Assembly: GCA_964059195.1 (NCBI GenBank)
Contig: CAXKWD010000009.1
Location: forward strand, 148,671,890-148,735,889
Source of the DNA: Ectobius pallidus
Lineage: Eukaryota > Arthropoda > Insecta > Blattodea > Ectobiidae
Direction of reading: 5' to 3'
DNA: 64,000 bases
A program made the translations under genes and the position numbers. Below are positions 44,716-55,331 of the stretch, piece by piece (positions within the stretch are counted from its first letter, which is position 1; the number at the start of each line of letters is the position of its first letter). A model generated the notes under the pieces. The model was given only the letters and a program-made list of their open reading frames with translations, made no database searches and was not told where the DNA came from.

Positions 44716-46215
44716 TTACCAAAGGGAAGATTTTTAACAAATTACAAACAAATTAGATAACACAATACAAATACAAATATGAAGCAATAAACGTGCAGAA
44801 CTTACTAAATAAGTTTACGATTACCCTGCTTTTCCCTATATATACCGTGCTTTAAATACGAAACAAATCACGAATTACCTAAAAGAGTAAAATATGACAG
44901 TACAAATTACACTACAGAAAATTTACACTAACTTACAGAAAAATAGAGAAGAAAATTTGTTTACAATATACAGTCAAATGTCTGTGTAACGAAGATTGAT
45001 ATAACGAAAAACCCGCATTCACCAATATTTTTCTTTAGTCCTGGCAAATTTGCCAGCATTTAATTCCACTCATTGCAACAAGGAACCTATTTTAGAAAGA
45101 CCTTTTAAAACAATACTTTAAGTTCAAATGTTAAAAACATATAGCTTAGACCATTCATGTCCTTCCTAGCCACCTTATTGTTTTGTGTGGGCCTCATAAT
45201 CATCACTTTTCTTACAAATTTCACAAGAGGATCCGTAGGGGGTGGAGAATGCGATCAATGACATGTACAAAACATACAGCTTCCTGGTAACGTGCTGAAC
45301 ATGGTAACGACAATCAAGCACACCATTTCTTAGACTTGTTCAGTCCAACATTCGGCCAAGAAAGATGATAATTATACCTTGTTTGATAACTGTTTAAATT
45401 AGAACTATTAACAAGTAATGAATTGCAGGGGGGGAACCCCCTGATACAATCCGAGTCCTCCCCTCCCGTTTATATTCAAACATGGGAACATTGCAAATCT
45501 GGTGAAATTTCATATGTGTTTTAAATTAATAATTTCAAACCAATTTCATTGTAGAATGCTAAATTTGGGGGATCTCTCTAATGGGTGGGGTTTAGGGTTT
45601 CATCGCAGAAGAGATTCAATGTGAGACATATTAAACCTTGCGCTATTCAGTACAGTATATTGCTCCTAAACTAACATAAACGTTCCTAACCTAACAAAAC
45701 GGCAGGGCTTGGCTGGTGCACGGCATAAATCTATCTTTTACCCAAAATTTTATAAAGGCAAAGACTAGGAACCTGAGGTGTATAAAAACTTAAACTAAAA
45801 CTGCTGCTAGATCCCACTGTGTCATCTACCAGAATTGGATGAGAGGCTTATGATCAGCCACTACTACATCAGTGAGTTCACCCCGTTCAAGACGTCCGGG
45901 GATCGAACCCAGTATTGGTAACCACCACTAGACATCTACTGTAAAGTGAAGACTAATCTTTCTTTCTTCTGGTTCTCTTCTGCAAGTCATAACAAGGCTA
46001 TTTACAACTGTTACTTGTGCTATCAATCATGACAACTAAATTAGGAATGACAGGAATTTCACTTCCACCATCATGGCAATGCACCTTTCTGTCTGCTTAC
46101 CTTGTAGAATTTACAATGACATTTAAGTTTCATGTTAAAAGCTATTTAACTAAATCTTGCAAATTCGCTGTGCATATATTTTTAAATAACTTACTTTCAA
46201 ACAGTATTAAAAAGT
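44716..46215. other. Intron 1 of Kdm3, poorly resolved
   Basis: 44985-45060 resembles 18748-18830 (AACGAAGATTGATATAACGA), a partial Tigger-like end. A possible degenerate tRNA-derived B box (GGTTCGATCCCC, minus) lies at about 45898. No exon signals. Confidence 0.3.
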
Positions 46216-46218
46216 AAT

Positions 46219-46801
46219 GAAATGGGGCCAGAAATCTGATTTGGCGTTTGCCAAAAAATGTTCTATAAAAGAGGTATTTATAACCTATAAATCCTTTTAA
46301 TATGCCTTAAAAATGATTTTTAAAGACACTTAAAAATAAATGTTATAATGAATTTACTAAGTGAAATGCAGATTTTGAACTTTTTGTTAATATTTAGAAT
46401 GGCAATTTCAAATATAGCCTACAATATTAATTCAAGTCATGCACCTACATTCAAGATTGTATATTACAGTATTCTTTATTTTAATTTGTTTGGTATAATT
46501 TACATTAGATTATGAGAGGGAGTTGAAATCAAATGTTCGAGGTGTAGAAAAAAAAATTGAAATGTGTAAAATTGGATTTTAATAGCAGAAATTATTAAAT
46601 AAAGTATGAAAGGAAAACGGGTTTCGTTCTTATTGGGGGGATTCTGACCAGAACTAGACTAAAAATTACAAAATGAATTTTAAAAATGCCCTAATAAATA
46701 GCCTATGTCTAAACAAATTGCATTTAATATAAAATATAGAAATACGAAAGCAGCTAAATTTCTATGTTACTAGAAAACAAATTCATCAAAATTCTAGCCC
46801 T
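46219..46801. mobile_element. Probable hAT element related to the one at 36529
   Basis: The left end GGGGCCAGAAATCTGATTTG and the inverse of CAGGGCTAGAATTTTGATGA form imperfect TIRs; flanks TAATGAAA/GAACGAAA match only partly. Interior AAATGCC repeats resemble the 36.5 kb element. Confidence 0.45.
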
Positions 46802-48210
46802 GGAACGAAAGATTCAAGAATTTTATCTGGAAACCCTGTGTCCTGAGAAAGTTACTGCCTATGGTTAAGATAAAGAAAGTTATGGTATGTGAGTCTAAAC
46901 ACATCACATTTTCACGAAACAGGTCACTGGTCTATTTCTGAAGTGCATAAAGCAGAGTTCGTGTACCGTACAAGAAGGTTATAAATATTCTTATCAGATT
47001 GTAATAAGTCACAACAGCAACCAAGCTAAAAGTCTGGACTACAATACGATAATGGTCAATGAACTGAACAAATATTACATACCAGTAACTCAACTATGGA
47101 ATATGAAGGTCTTAACATTTTCGCGTAGGGTAAATCAAATTCTTCTCCATAATGAAAGAGCAGAGCGACGCGCGCAACAGAAGGTTATCTTGCCAACAAC
47201 GTGACGCAACGAGGTATTTCGCTACCACAAGTTTCCTCTGAGTCATATATCGATCTCGCATAGAAAGCGATTCGCATTTTTTTTCCTCGCCATCTACACG
47301 CAACAATGTACTCAGCGTTTCTTCCTCTCAATCCGATGTGAAACGTAACTTCTTATAATTAGGGCAAGGCATTTAATTACCACAAAATAGTGAAAACTGC
47401 ATTTATATCCTTAAAAATGTGAATGACACAAAATTTAAAAAGATAACCATTATTACCTGTAATTAGTTTTGCAGTAACGAATTGCTAAAAGCAATTTAAT
47501 GGATGACAGTGCGTGAAATATGAATTTACAATATAAAACACGCTTATTTTGTTACTAAAGAACTTATACTACTTGGACACCCTTAGCGAAACAAAAATCT
47601 TTCTGAACTGGCATGCCCATCAAACTGCCTCTAGCAAATATGTGCCATTTAAAAAGAAAGAAATAATTATTTATTACTACAAGGCAAACTGCTATGGTGT
47701 TTACAATCAACCTGAATTAAAATGAACTATGAACACTTGGCGGAGATTCTCAAAAACGATTGTCTGTTGTCTGAAAGCAACGATTTGTACATGGAAAAGC
47801 TCATCTCTACCTCCACTCAAACATGGCCTAAAAATGCCGAAAACGACCTAAAAATTGCCACACAAAAAAAAAAACTCTTGAAAATGACGAAAATGCAAAA
47901 TAAATTGCCTTTATTTAATCACTTATTTCATGATACGCATCTTTTAATCTGCACATAAAAAACAAGAAAAGCCAAATGCCTTGCCCAATAATAATAATAT
48001 TTTGATATTTAGTATACCATATAGGGCCGGCTCGTCCTTACACACGAACTAGGTAGCTGCCAAGGGTGGAAAATTTATAGATACATTTAGGGGTGGCAAC
48101 ATTTAGAATTTAAAAAACGATGAAATTACCAACGCGACACTGAAATTTTAAAAAAACTGCAGAGAAAGAGTAACCCTGACAGCAATTGTTTCTTCATGAA
48201 TACAAGCCTT
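46802..48210. other. Intron 1 of Kdm3, one CpG-richer patch
   Basis: 47100-47340 has above-background CpG (GACGCGCGCAACAG, ATATCGATCTCGCATAG) and, on the minus strand, GTAGATGGCGAGG. The frame from that ATG closes after 16 codons. No supporting donor was found. The rest is AT-rich. Confidence 0.3.
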
Positions 48211-48469
48211 CCCGGGGACCGTTTACAGAAACAAAACACAGTTTCATGTTGGAAATATTTATTGTAACAGATACAGCAAGTGTTCAGCTGTTTTTCAACA
48301 TATTCGCCACCGGAAATGAGACACTTGCCATACCGTTGTTGGTCCCACGGTATAACAAACATTGTTAATTCTGGTGGCGAATTTGTTAAAAATAGCTGAA
48401 CATTTGCTGTATCTGCTGCAATAAATAATTCCATGAAATTGTGTTTTGTTTCTGTAAAAGGTCCCAGGG
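48211..48469. repeat. Hairpin-forming inverted repeat, arms about 100 bp
   Basis: 48211-48311 (GTTTACAGAAACAAAACACA, TTTATTGTAACAGATACAGC) is mirrored at 48373-48469. It directly precedes the iteron-armed MITE. Overlapping ORFs are artefacts of the repeat. Confidence 0.8.
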
Positions 48470-48493
48470 AAACTTACTTTCTGGACCCGTCTA

Positions 48494-48939
48494 CACCATT
48501 TCAACCTCAATTTCGGAAAAGGTAATTTCAATTTCGGAAAAGGTAATTTCAATTTCCGAAAAAGTAATTTCAAATTCGGAAAAAGTAATTTCAATTTCGG
48601 AAAAAGTAACTTCAATTTCGGAAATACGAGGGCTATTTTTTAAAACATTCGATGGTGCATAAAATGAAAACCACAGTGAAAATCAAAACTGTTTTATTTG
48701 GAACATTTAGGTACACCTTCTAGCTACTTCTCTACATAATCTCGCTCCGATTGAGTCATTTGTCCTAGCGTGGGACCAACTTTACTATACCCTCTTCATA
48801 GCCCTCGCATTTCCGAAATTGAAGTTACTTTTTCCGAAATTGAAATTACCTTTTCCGAAATTGAATTACTTTTTCTGAAATTGAAATTACCTTTTCCGAA
48901 ATTGAAATTACTTTTTCCGAAATTGAGGTTGAAAAGGTG
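48494..48939. mobile_element. Iteron-armed mariner MITE, copy 2 (446 bp)
   Basis: Flanked by TA (48492-48493, 48940-48941). Each arm has five to six 21-bp TTTCGGAAAAAGTAATTTCA-type units. The core 48627-48807 starts CGAGGGCTAT and ends with its inverse, and is near-identical to the core of copy 1. The encoded SISEKVI-type repeat peptides are artefacts. Confidence 0.9.
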
Positions 48940-48959
48940 TAGTATATTGCTTCCCATTT

Positions 48960-49219
48960 CGGTAATGGGGGGACTTCATTGTCAGCTGTTTGGACATGGC
49001 CAACTGTATCTGTGGATAGCAATCGGTAAGTCGTGGATGAAGATAGCTCGTAAAGAAACAGCATCGCTGGCAGATCGTTCTAGCTTAACTCCGTTTCCTC
49101 CTGAGATAGCCATCTCTATTCACCGTTTACTTTCGGAATGGGGTGAGAAGTATTCAGCAAATGCTGTAGTAGAGAAAGTGCAATCTTTATCAACATGGTT
49201 AACTGTATATTATCAATAG
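48960..49219 (+). other. Unrecognised 84-codon open frame after the iteron MITE
   Basis: From an in-frame Met at about 48965: MGGLHCQLFGHGQLYLWIAI, then GKSWMKIARKETASLADRSS, LTPFPPEIAISIHRLLSEWG and EKYSANAVVEKVQSLSTWL. Composition looks protein-like and amphipathic, unlike the surrounding AT-rich noise. I do not recognise the family. It could be a host exon remnant or transposon debris. Confidence 0.3.
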
Positions 49220-49348
49220 CACTTTGCAGGGTAGCTAATGTTTTTCAAAGGAAAGCAGATCTTTAAGAAGTAATTGACGGAAACTGCCGTAAAATACATT
49301 CCACATAATGCACTCCTCCTAGACAATAAACTGCGCAAATAAATTATA

Positions 49349-49560
49349 TCTATATAATAAGAGCAAATATGTCTGAGCGCGATGCCTAGCCAAATCTACT
49401 GCATGCAGAGATTTGACATTTTAAACATACAGTATATGGACTGGAGGGTAGCCGGATGCACCTCGAAGCCGGATTTTTTATTTTCGCTTTCGTTCGAGAG
49501 TTATGAGCGAAAAAAACTGTAGAAAACGTGATTTTTGGCACTGGATTTCGCTAATACATT
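49349..49560 (+). mobile_element. Helitron 5' fragment (TCTATATAATAAGAGC)
   Basis: Matches the start of the Helitron at 58793: GCGATGCCTAGCCAAATCTA, TGCACCTCGAAGCCGGA, TTTTCGCTTTCGTTCGAGAG. The 3' terminus was not found; similarity fades after about 49560. Confidence 0.65.
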
Positions 49561-50106
49561 AAGAATCGTGAAATTAATTGCAGATGGCCTTGATCTGATT
49601 GCCATAACAAACTGGAAAAAAAGAACATCGTTGGAGTAGATTGGCCGAAAGTTGAGGGCATTTTTCTTTTTCTTCTCACTCAATGTAATAGCCTCGGCAA
49701 AAATAATAAATTACCATATAGGCATAAAGAAGCTTTGTGAGGTATATTATGGTGGAATAACATGCACAATTTATCGCCTTTGCTGACGACTTATGGCCAG
49801 TGTAATATAGAATAAAGATAAACGAATCGTATCGGCCAATGTACATCTTAGCTAAAAACGGAAGGATACTTGATACAGATTACCCAGAAGCTGTAAAAGA
49901 AAAAATGTATTTTTTACAAAACCGGGTCTTTTATATTATTTTACTGTAATTTGTATAACCACAAACATTGAACGTAACAATATAATTAATTCATGCAATT
50001 TATGTAAAAAGGAAGGCGATGTTAATAATACCGGTAATTAAATTAAATTGTGATGTACGGTTATACGAATAGAGGCGATGGTAATTTAGTTGTGGGTCAA
50101 AATGAA

Positions 50107-50285
50107 CAGTGGCGGACGCAGAAATTTTTGTCGGGGGGGGGGGGGGATTTGAATAGGTAGAAAGAATACTAAAAAAATTAATCAACTTACATATACAATT
50201 AGTTTATAAAACTGGCCCCTTAGAGTACTTTTTTCAAATTTCGGGGGGATGTAACCCCCCTATCCCCCCCCTGCGTCCGCCACTG
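50107..50285. mobile_element. hAT MITE, 179 bp (CAGTGGCGGACGCAG)
   Basis: Perfect 15-bp TIRs CAGTGGCGGACGCAG, perfect 8-bp duplication AAAATGAA (50099-50106, 50286-50293). The second copy is at 62206-62383 in inverse orientation. Poly-G/C runs adjoin both TIRs. Confidence 0.95.
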
Positions 50286-50293
50286 AAAATGAA

Positions 50294-51228
50294 TATTACA
50301 AGATGTGAACATTCTCACGTCAAAATAGTAATTGCCAGAAGGAGAAACACCACAGAATATTACAAGAAGCCGAAGGAAGCTTAAGAAATAATGCCCATCC
50401 GTACCGAACTTTCGGGGATCATGGAGTGGGGATGTGTGCTTTCATGCTTCTAAATACCGCAATACATGAGTGGCACGATGCAGTCGCGTATGAATATTAT
50501 TGGAAGGTCTGCACTATACAGACGTTTCATACCCTGATTTTTAATTTGTATATTTCAAAATTTAAAAACAGCCCCACGTTTTCAAAATAAAAAAATTGCC
50601 ATGACTTATGCCACATCCCTCGTATATAATGGTTATTTAATCAGTGCCGGTATTTAGAATTAAATTATTGGCCCAAGATACCAGTTGATTGGTTCTTTGT
50701 ACACATACTTGAGTAAACGAAAGTTATGTGCACATTGTTTGTCAATGAACTTATACAATGGTTATAAAACTAATCTAATCTGTTGAGTGATAACGATGAA
50801 ACATAAGCGTAGAAGGCAAATACATACTCAACTTATGTTAAAAAGCAATAAAGGTTTTTACAACCCGAGGCTAATAAGGAAATAACAGCAAAATATAACT
50901 CGGAACGCGCCGGAGTGAAGGTCGACTCAAATTGCGATTATATGAAACGAAAAGCCGTGTGGGAATCTGCCCTTCATTTCCGTGAAGTCTTTTAACGATC
51001 AATAGAATCTGCTACACGCGGTGTCCAGCCTGGGGCCAGCGAACCACCCCCACAATGCTCGGTACGAACAAAGGGAACCCATCCCTGGGAAGTATTTAAC
51101 ACGAAGCAAAGCATTTCATCGCGAACACAATAAAACTAAACTGTTTTTATCGTGTGAAGCCTATCAGAGTTTCACCCACACTTTCACCTGGGAGGAGTTA
51201 TCTAACAAAACACTATCACAACACTCAC
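50294..51228. other. Intron 1 of Kdm3 near the first exon
   Basis: No element ends recognised. CpG frequency rises toward 50900-51080 (GGAACGCGCCGGAGTG, GCTACACGCGGTG). Confidence 0.35.
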
Positions 51229-51278
51229 TCGTAACTTTTTCCTGTCGATTCGTACGCTGCTACTGGCAACAACGCCAT
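51229..51278 (-). CDS. Kdm3: Kdm3 exon 1: start codon and first 16 codons (long form)
   Basis: On the minus strand, GTCATGGCG begins a frame reading MALLPVAAYESTGKSY and two further bases before donor GA/GTGAGT. Those two bases plus the first base of exon 2 make a Glu codon, giving ...SYEERQNQEARE. The start context (purine at -3, G at +4) is good. The surrounding 250 bases are CpG-rich and promoter-like. Recognition is by splice signal, phase and context; I do not know this peptide from memory, and additional upstream exons are possible. Confidence 0.62.
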
Positions 51279-51480
51279 GACAAGATGTTGATCAGTCACT
51301 AATTAAATATATCACAACCTAGCCTACATATCGGTATAACAAAGAATGCTCTTGCCACGTCGCTCGCGATCTCAACTAGAACTCGCTTTGTCGAGCATTT
51401 CAACTGCCACGCACGAATCCTGCATCAGGGTGGGGATAAACCAGTAACGTTTGCAGCTGCTTCCCTTTTACATCGTTACG
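51279..51480 (-). promoter_or_regulatory. Candidate main promoter and 5' UTR of Kdm3
   Basis: A relatively CpG-rich block (CACGTCGCTCGCGATC, AACTCGCTTTGTCGAG, GCCACGCACGAATCC on the plus strand) immediately upstream, in minus-strand sense, of the exon 1 start codon. No TATA element is obvious; a CpG-type promoter is inferred. Confidence 0.45.
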
Positions 51481-52589
51481 TTTTTCTCTTCCATCCTAGG
51501 GAACCAAGGTCACACCTCTGCCACTTTACGATATCAGCTATGTTCTATTTGCTTTTTTAACTGATAACCCGACAACAAATACCTGTCTACGGTAAACTAC
51601 CAGGTTAGATTACATAAGATCGCTATTGCTGAACAAACACCGTTTTATGCAACAATTGCAGCAGCAGAATGGCAAACTTTTTATCTTATTATAGACGCCA
51701 TTTATAACTTTTTTCCTGTAACAACTTCAGGCTACAAAATGACAAGAGAATTCCGTACAAACACTGAAAACAGGCAATTAATAAATTGTGCACTCACACA
51801 TATAACAAAAACACAAATTAAAGTCCACATGCAAGATACCTATGGATCCTTTAAAAAGCTGCCACAGAAATTTCAACCTAGCCTATCCATTAAGCTGAAG
51901 CTGTGCTTCAGAGTTCGTCCTCACGTAATTCAAGGAAATTAAAACACGCAACAATTGAATTTCAATATATTAATTCATAATTTGGCTCCTACGGATTTAG
52001 AAAGCATTATTTCAAAGCCTTCTGGACGTTTTATTATTTTATTACGTGAACAAAACAGAGGTTGTGCGAAGCAAAGCCCCCTGTTTGTTGATCGACCTTG
52101 GAAATGTATTATTACTAAATTGTATTTTCTGCTATAAAAATATTATGTAAATTGCCTGCATATTATAGTATCTTGCATTCCAGTTGTGTTTGTAAGCAAT
52201 ATGTATTTACATGATACGTTTCTACATACATTAATATTATAGACCTACCTAAAATAAGTTGCAGGCATCGAAATAGGGAATAAACTGTTTGTTAGGTTAT
52301 TATATACTCCTGATTTGCTGTAGTAAACAATAGAAAAATATGTACCCACCACAACATTCCAATCCTAGTTGGCCACACATCTGCTTATGTAATTGATATC
52401 TTCATCTGTATGCACTTCTTCAATCCTATTTGCGAAAGTCTTGAGCTCACCGATATTCATGATAATATGCTGTTCCCTGGAACTTATGTGCACGAAGATA
52501 ACTGCCATCGGAGCAAAGCTTTGTTGTCAGCAAATAACACGAAAACAGCAAACACAGCAGCACTTGAAACTAAATACATTTGAGTCACC

Positions 52590-52790
52590 TTGCAGGCAGC
52601 AGCAAATGTCCATCCGTTCGTTTCTATCGCGGCGAGGGGAAAGCTTGCTTCGCACGAGATGGATCGTTATTCAAGATGGCGGGCGGGCACCTCCAACCTC
52701 TCTATCTCTCTCTTATTCACTCTCTCGTAATCGGTAAACGAAGCCAGCAGCATTGCGACGTTGCCAGACAGGTGATGAGAACAATAAAAA
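52590..52790. promoter_or_regulatory. CpG-rich promoter-like block with a CAAGATGGCGG motif
   Basis: Contains CGCGGCGAGGGG, GCTTCGCACGAG and TCAAGATGGCGGGCGGGC. CAAGATGGCGG resembles a YY1 site, which usually lies just downstream of a start site and points along the plus strand. A possible plus-strand donor (ATCG/GTAAAC) follows at about 52735, and a possible minus-strand donor (CAAG/GTGACT) at about 52590. I find no coding exon to attach on either strand; it may be a distal or divergent promoter near Kdm3. Confidence 0.3.
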
Positions 52791-53039
52791 TGTACGCGTT
52801 TCCGGTACCATGAATGGCATTTTAAATAGAATACCAAATCCTTATCTCAAGTGCGATGACTCGGCGTATTATTATGGGTTTATTTATAGCTTTTTTGCTA
52901 ACAAGAAGGCAACAGGCTGTTTTAAAGAAAAGTGCCCCCCCACAAAGGAGGACCTTGTTGTCGTTCCTGATTGCATTGATTACGGCTAGGTCGATGACCG
53001 ACATAATTGACAGACCTTCGCTCCGTATCTGCAAGGCAG

Positions 53040-53200
53040 ATGGGGGGGGGCAATGTTTATTTATAAACATGATCGGCATTTACTTCTTGATGAAGGGGGC
53101 ATTGTTTATTTATAAACATGCTCCGTACATATTTGCTACCGGTATTTGATGCGTGGCAATGTTTATTTTATAGACATGATAATGTTTATTTATTAACAGA
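53040..53200. repeat. Four spaced palindromic AATGTTTATTTATAAACAT blocks
   Basis: Near-identical self-complementary blocks at 53052-53070, 53100-53119, 53158-53177 and 53181-53198, the first two preceded by a G-run. Confidence 0.75.
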
Positions 53201-53229
53201 TTAGCATTACCTGCAGTATTTTAAGGGGG

Positions 53230-54180
53230 CTATCTTTATTTTAAGTCCAGTCACACATGGATTTAAGCATATAATCAGGGCCGTCGCGTGGGCGGGGCGG
53301 CCGGGGCGATCGCCCCGGGTGCCACGACCAGGGGGGCGCCGTGGCAACGGCAAAAATAAAATAACATAATTTGAAAAAATAAGTTAGGTGTACATAACTT
53401 ATTTTTTCAAGTTAGGTGTAACTGAATTTTAAATATTACGTTGTACTTATGTATTTGTATGGATGTATTTGTTGAACAAATAAATATTTGACACCAATAA
53501 CTTTATATTTGCTAAGTTATCCCAAAATAAATATTTGCTCAAAATTGAGCAGCTGGATTTACTTGTATACTGTTAATAATAATAGCCTAATAATGAACTC
53601 TACTGTGGCCCTTAAATCCTTGAATCCTTACAGATAGGTTGAATGTGGGGTAGGTGCACGTGGAATTGAGTTGGGGGTGGGGCGCCTGACGAAATCTTGC
53701 CCCGGGCGCCAACAAACCACGCGACGGCCCTGCATATAATTGCTCATAAAACAACAAATTTAAGCCAACAAGTTTCTTAAAAATCAGAAACTTAACCAGG
53801 GTTTTTCACAAAACACGGTAGTCTACTTCATCATAATATAACAACAAATATAAGCCAGCAACTTTTCACATCTTCGTTCACAAGAGAATAATTGCTTACC
53901 ATGGATTGCTTGCAATATATTCCTCCTATAGTCTACTGCTGGTACCAGCTCCAATTCAATGTTTCTGGCTTGGATTGAAATTTCCTCGGGATTATCATTC
54001 ATATTTCCACGAGCTTTTCATAAATACTAGTTAATATGCATTACTGTTTACAAAAAGCGACTGATATATTATGCATCTATACCGCATTTTGTATATTGGT
54101 ACGTATGGTTCATTGTTGTTCCGCGATTCAGATGGCATTGAGAATATGACTTTAACAAATGGCTATCTTCCATTATAATT
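53230..54180 (-). repeat. Dispersed family X, copy B, with an intact ATG exon
   Basis: Minus-strand copy of the family at 23285. Its exon-like part (about 53905-54010) starts with ATG and reads MNDNPEEISIQARNIELELV, then PAVDYRRNILQAIHG, ending at a conserved donor CATG/GTAAGC. It is split by the hAT at 53276-53732. I do not recognise the peptide. Confidence 0.65.
53276..53732. mobile_element. hAT MITE, 457 bp (CAGGGCCGTCGCGTGG)
   Basis: TIR CAGGGCCGTCGCGTGG at both ends, perfect 8-bp duplication CATATAAT (53268-53275, 53733-53740). GC-rich ends (GCGATCGCCCCGGG; CCCCGGGCGCC). No transposase. Confidence 0.95.
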
Positions 54181-54187
54181 AATTATA

Positions 54188-54300
54188 CAGGGTGTTAATG
54201 AATAACACCGAAATATTTTACCTGTGTATAGAGGAGACGAATGTGCAAAAATTCATATTTTAACTTTAGTGCATTGCTGGAATCTGTTCTGTAGGAACAC
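54188..54300. mobile_element. Single end of a TA-flanked mariner-like element
   Basis: CAGGGTGTTAATGAATAACA after TA matches the ends of the element at 60595-61124; the opposite end was not found downstream. Confidence 0.55.
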
Positions 54301-54728
54301 GAATGTTTATTTTCTTTGAGTAACAGTTAGTTCCATTTCCATGAAAATGCAAGTTTTGATTTATTTTTTATGCTACATTAACAAATGTGACCCAATCGTG
54401 ATTTTTTAAAATTATTGCACATTCCTGGTTCTGGCAGAACAGTGACGATTATGATTTCCACTAAAAATTACCCCGAAACTTTAGAGTAGGCCTACACTTT
54501 GTGAAATTTTTGCAACTACACACTGCCTCTAGTGTGACAAAGCAACTACCTTGCGTAACACAAACCCCGGTGTAACGCATACACCTGCCAACACTACACA
54601 GCTGCTTCACACATCCGGAATGAACAACAATTACTGCAAACTCTAGTAATATACAGCTCAAGTCAGCTGCACATCCTGTATCTAGGGAGTATAGTCCCTC
54701 AGGACTGTACGTAAAAACAGGAGTTTTT

Positions 54729-55010
54729 TATGTATCAAGTACGCAAAATAACGCTTAAGCGGGTGAACCGTATTGAGCAAAATAATGGATGAGTCTGGTA
54801 AGTTTTTACATAAGCTGTGCATACATTTTTTTAGAAAAGCTCTCTAAAGAATTATATGAAATGAAATAAAAATACTGTATAGTTAAATATGGTAAAAAGT
54901 ATAGTCAGCCATTTGTTAACGTCACATTCTAACAGCCACCTGAATCGCAGAACAACAATGAATCATACGTACCAATACGAAATGCGGCATCTCTATACCG
55001 TAGCCTATAT
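54729..55010 (+). repeat. Dispersed family X, partial copy B'
   Basis: ATGTATCAAGTACGCAAAAT, GGATGAGTC and CAGAACAACAATGAATCATA follow the same order as 23285-23520 and 24243-24300. It ends where the Helitron fragment at 55005 begins. Confidence 0.7.
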
Positions 55011-55325
55011 ATAAAAGACTTTGTCCTTACTGACAGGAATCAACGTACAGCCTAAACTATAACAGGTAGAGACTTGGAATTTTGACAGTAACTTTGTTTC
55101 ATAGTGTAGGTGCTCACTAAGAAAGGATTTTGAAAAATTCTGATTCTAAATGCCAAAAATTAAATGTTTTTGAGAATACTTAATCCCTTTTTACACAGAA
55201 TTATCAAAACAAAATCACAGAATATATTGTTGCCAGTTTTATCAGATGGGTTTGGATTAAATGAAATAGAAGTTTGACAAATTAGAGAAGGTATCAATAC
55301 ACGGCCTCCTTTGGAGGCGTGATCA
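55005..55325 (+). mobile_element. Truncated Helitron (relative of 33835)
   Basis: CTATATATAAAAGACTTTGT, CAACGTACAGCCTAAACTAT and TGCTCACTAAGAAAGGATTT parallel the 33.8 kb Helitron. The 3' hairpin is missing; the element at 55332 adjoins. Confidence 0.7.
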
Positions 55326-55331
55326 GTATAA

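Larger units (their letters stand above)
1..51450 (-). other. Kdm3: KDM3-family (JHDM2) histone lysine demethylase gene, 3' end outside the window
   Basis: Gene-level entry for the exons listed separately. Members of this family are nuclear Fe(II)/2-oxoglutarate dioxygenases that remove mono- and dimethyl groups from histone H3 lysine 9. The eleven exons give about 1609 codons with consistent phases: coiled coil (about 18-105), Pro/Ser/His-rich disordered region, basic segments, a Cys-containing segment near 1000, the C6 zinc finger (about 1095-1120), an LRELL nuclear-receptor box (1281-1285), and the start of the JmjC domain with iron ligands His1583 and Asp1585. The remaining JmjC part lies left of base 1. 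Introns are transposon-rich; the largest, about 23 kb, contains a second gene and a candidate internal promoter. Family assignment is very firm from the JmjC and zinc-finger sequence; the N-terminus rests on splice signals and phase only. Confidence 0.95.

Noticed and set aside
45870..45960. tRNA gene or SINE at a GGTTCGATCCCC B box
   Set aside because: No convincing A box or clover-leaf, no tail or target duplication seen.
47112..47306. First Kdm3 exon from the ATGGCGAGG near 47.3 kb
   Set aside because: The frame from that ATG stops after 16 codons and no phase-compatible donor was found; 51.2 kb fits better.
48295..49064. ORFs with ISEKVISISEKV or FPKLKLPFPKL repeats
   Set aside because: Translations of the 21-bp iterons of the mariner MITE; frames are open only because the unit length is a multiple of three.
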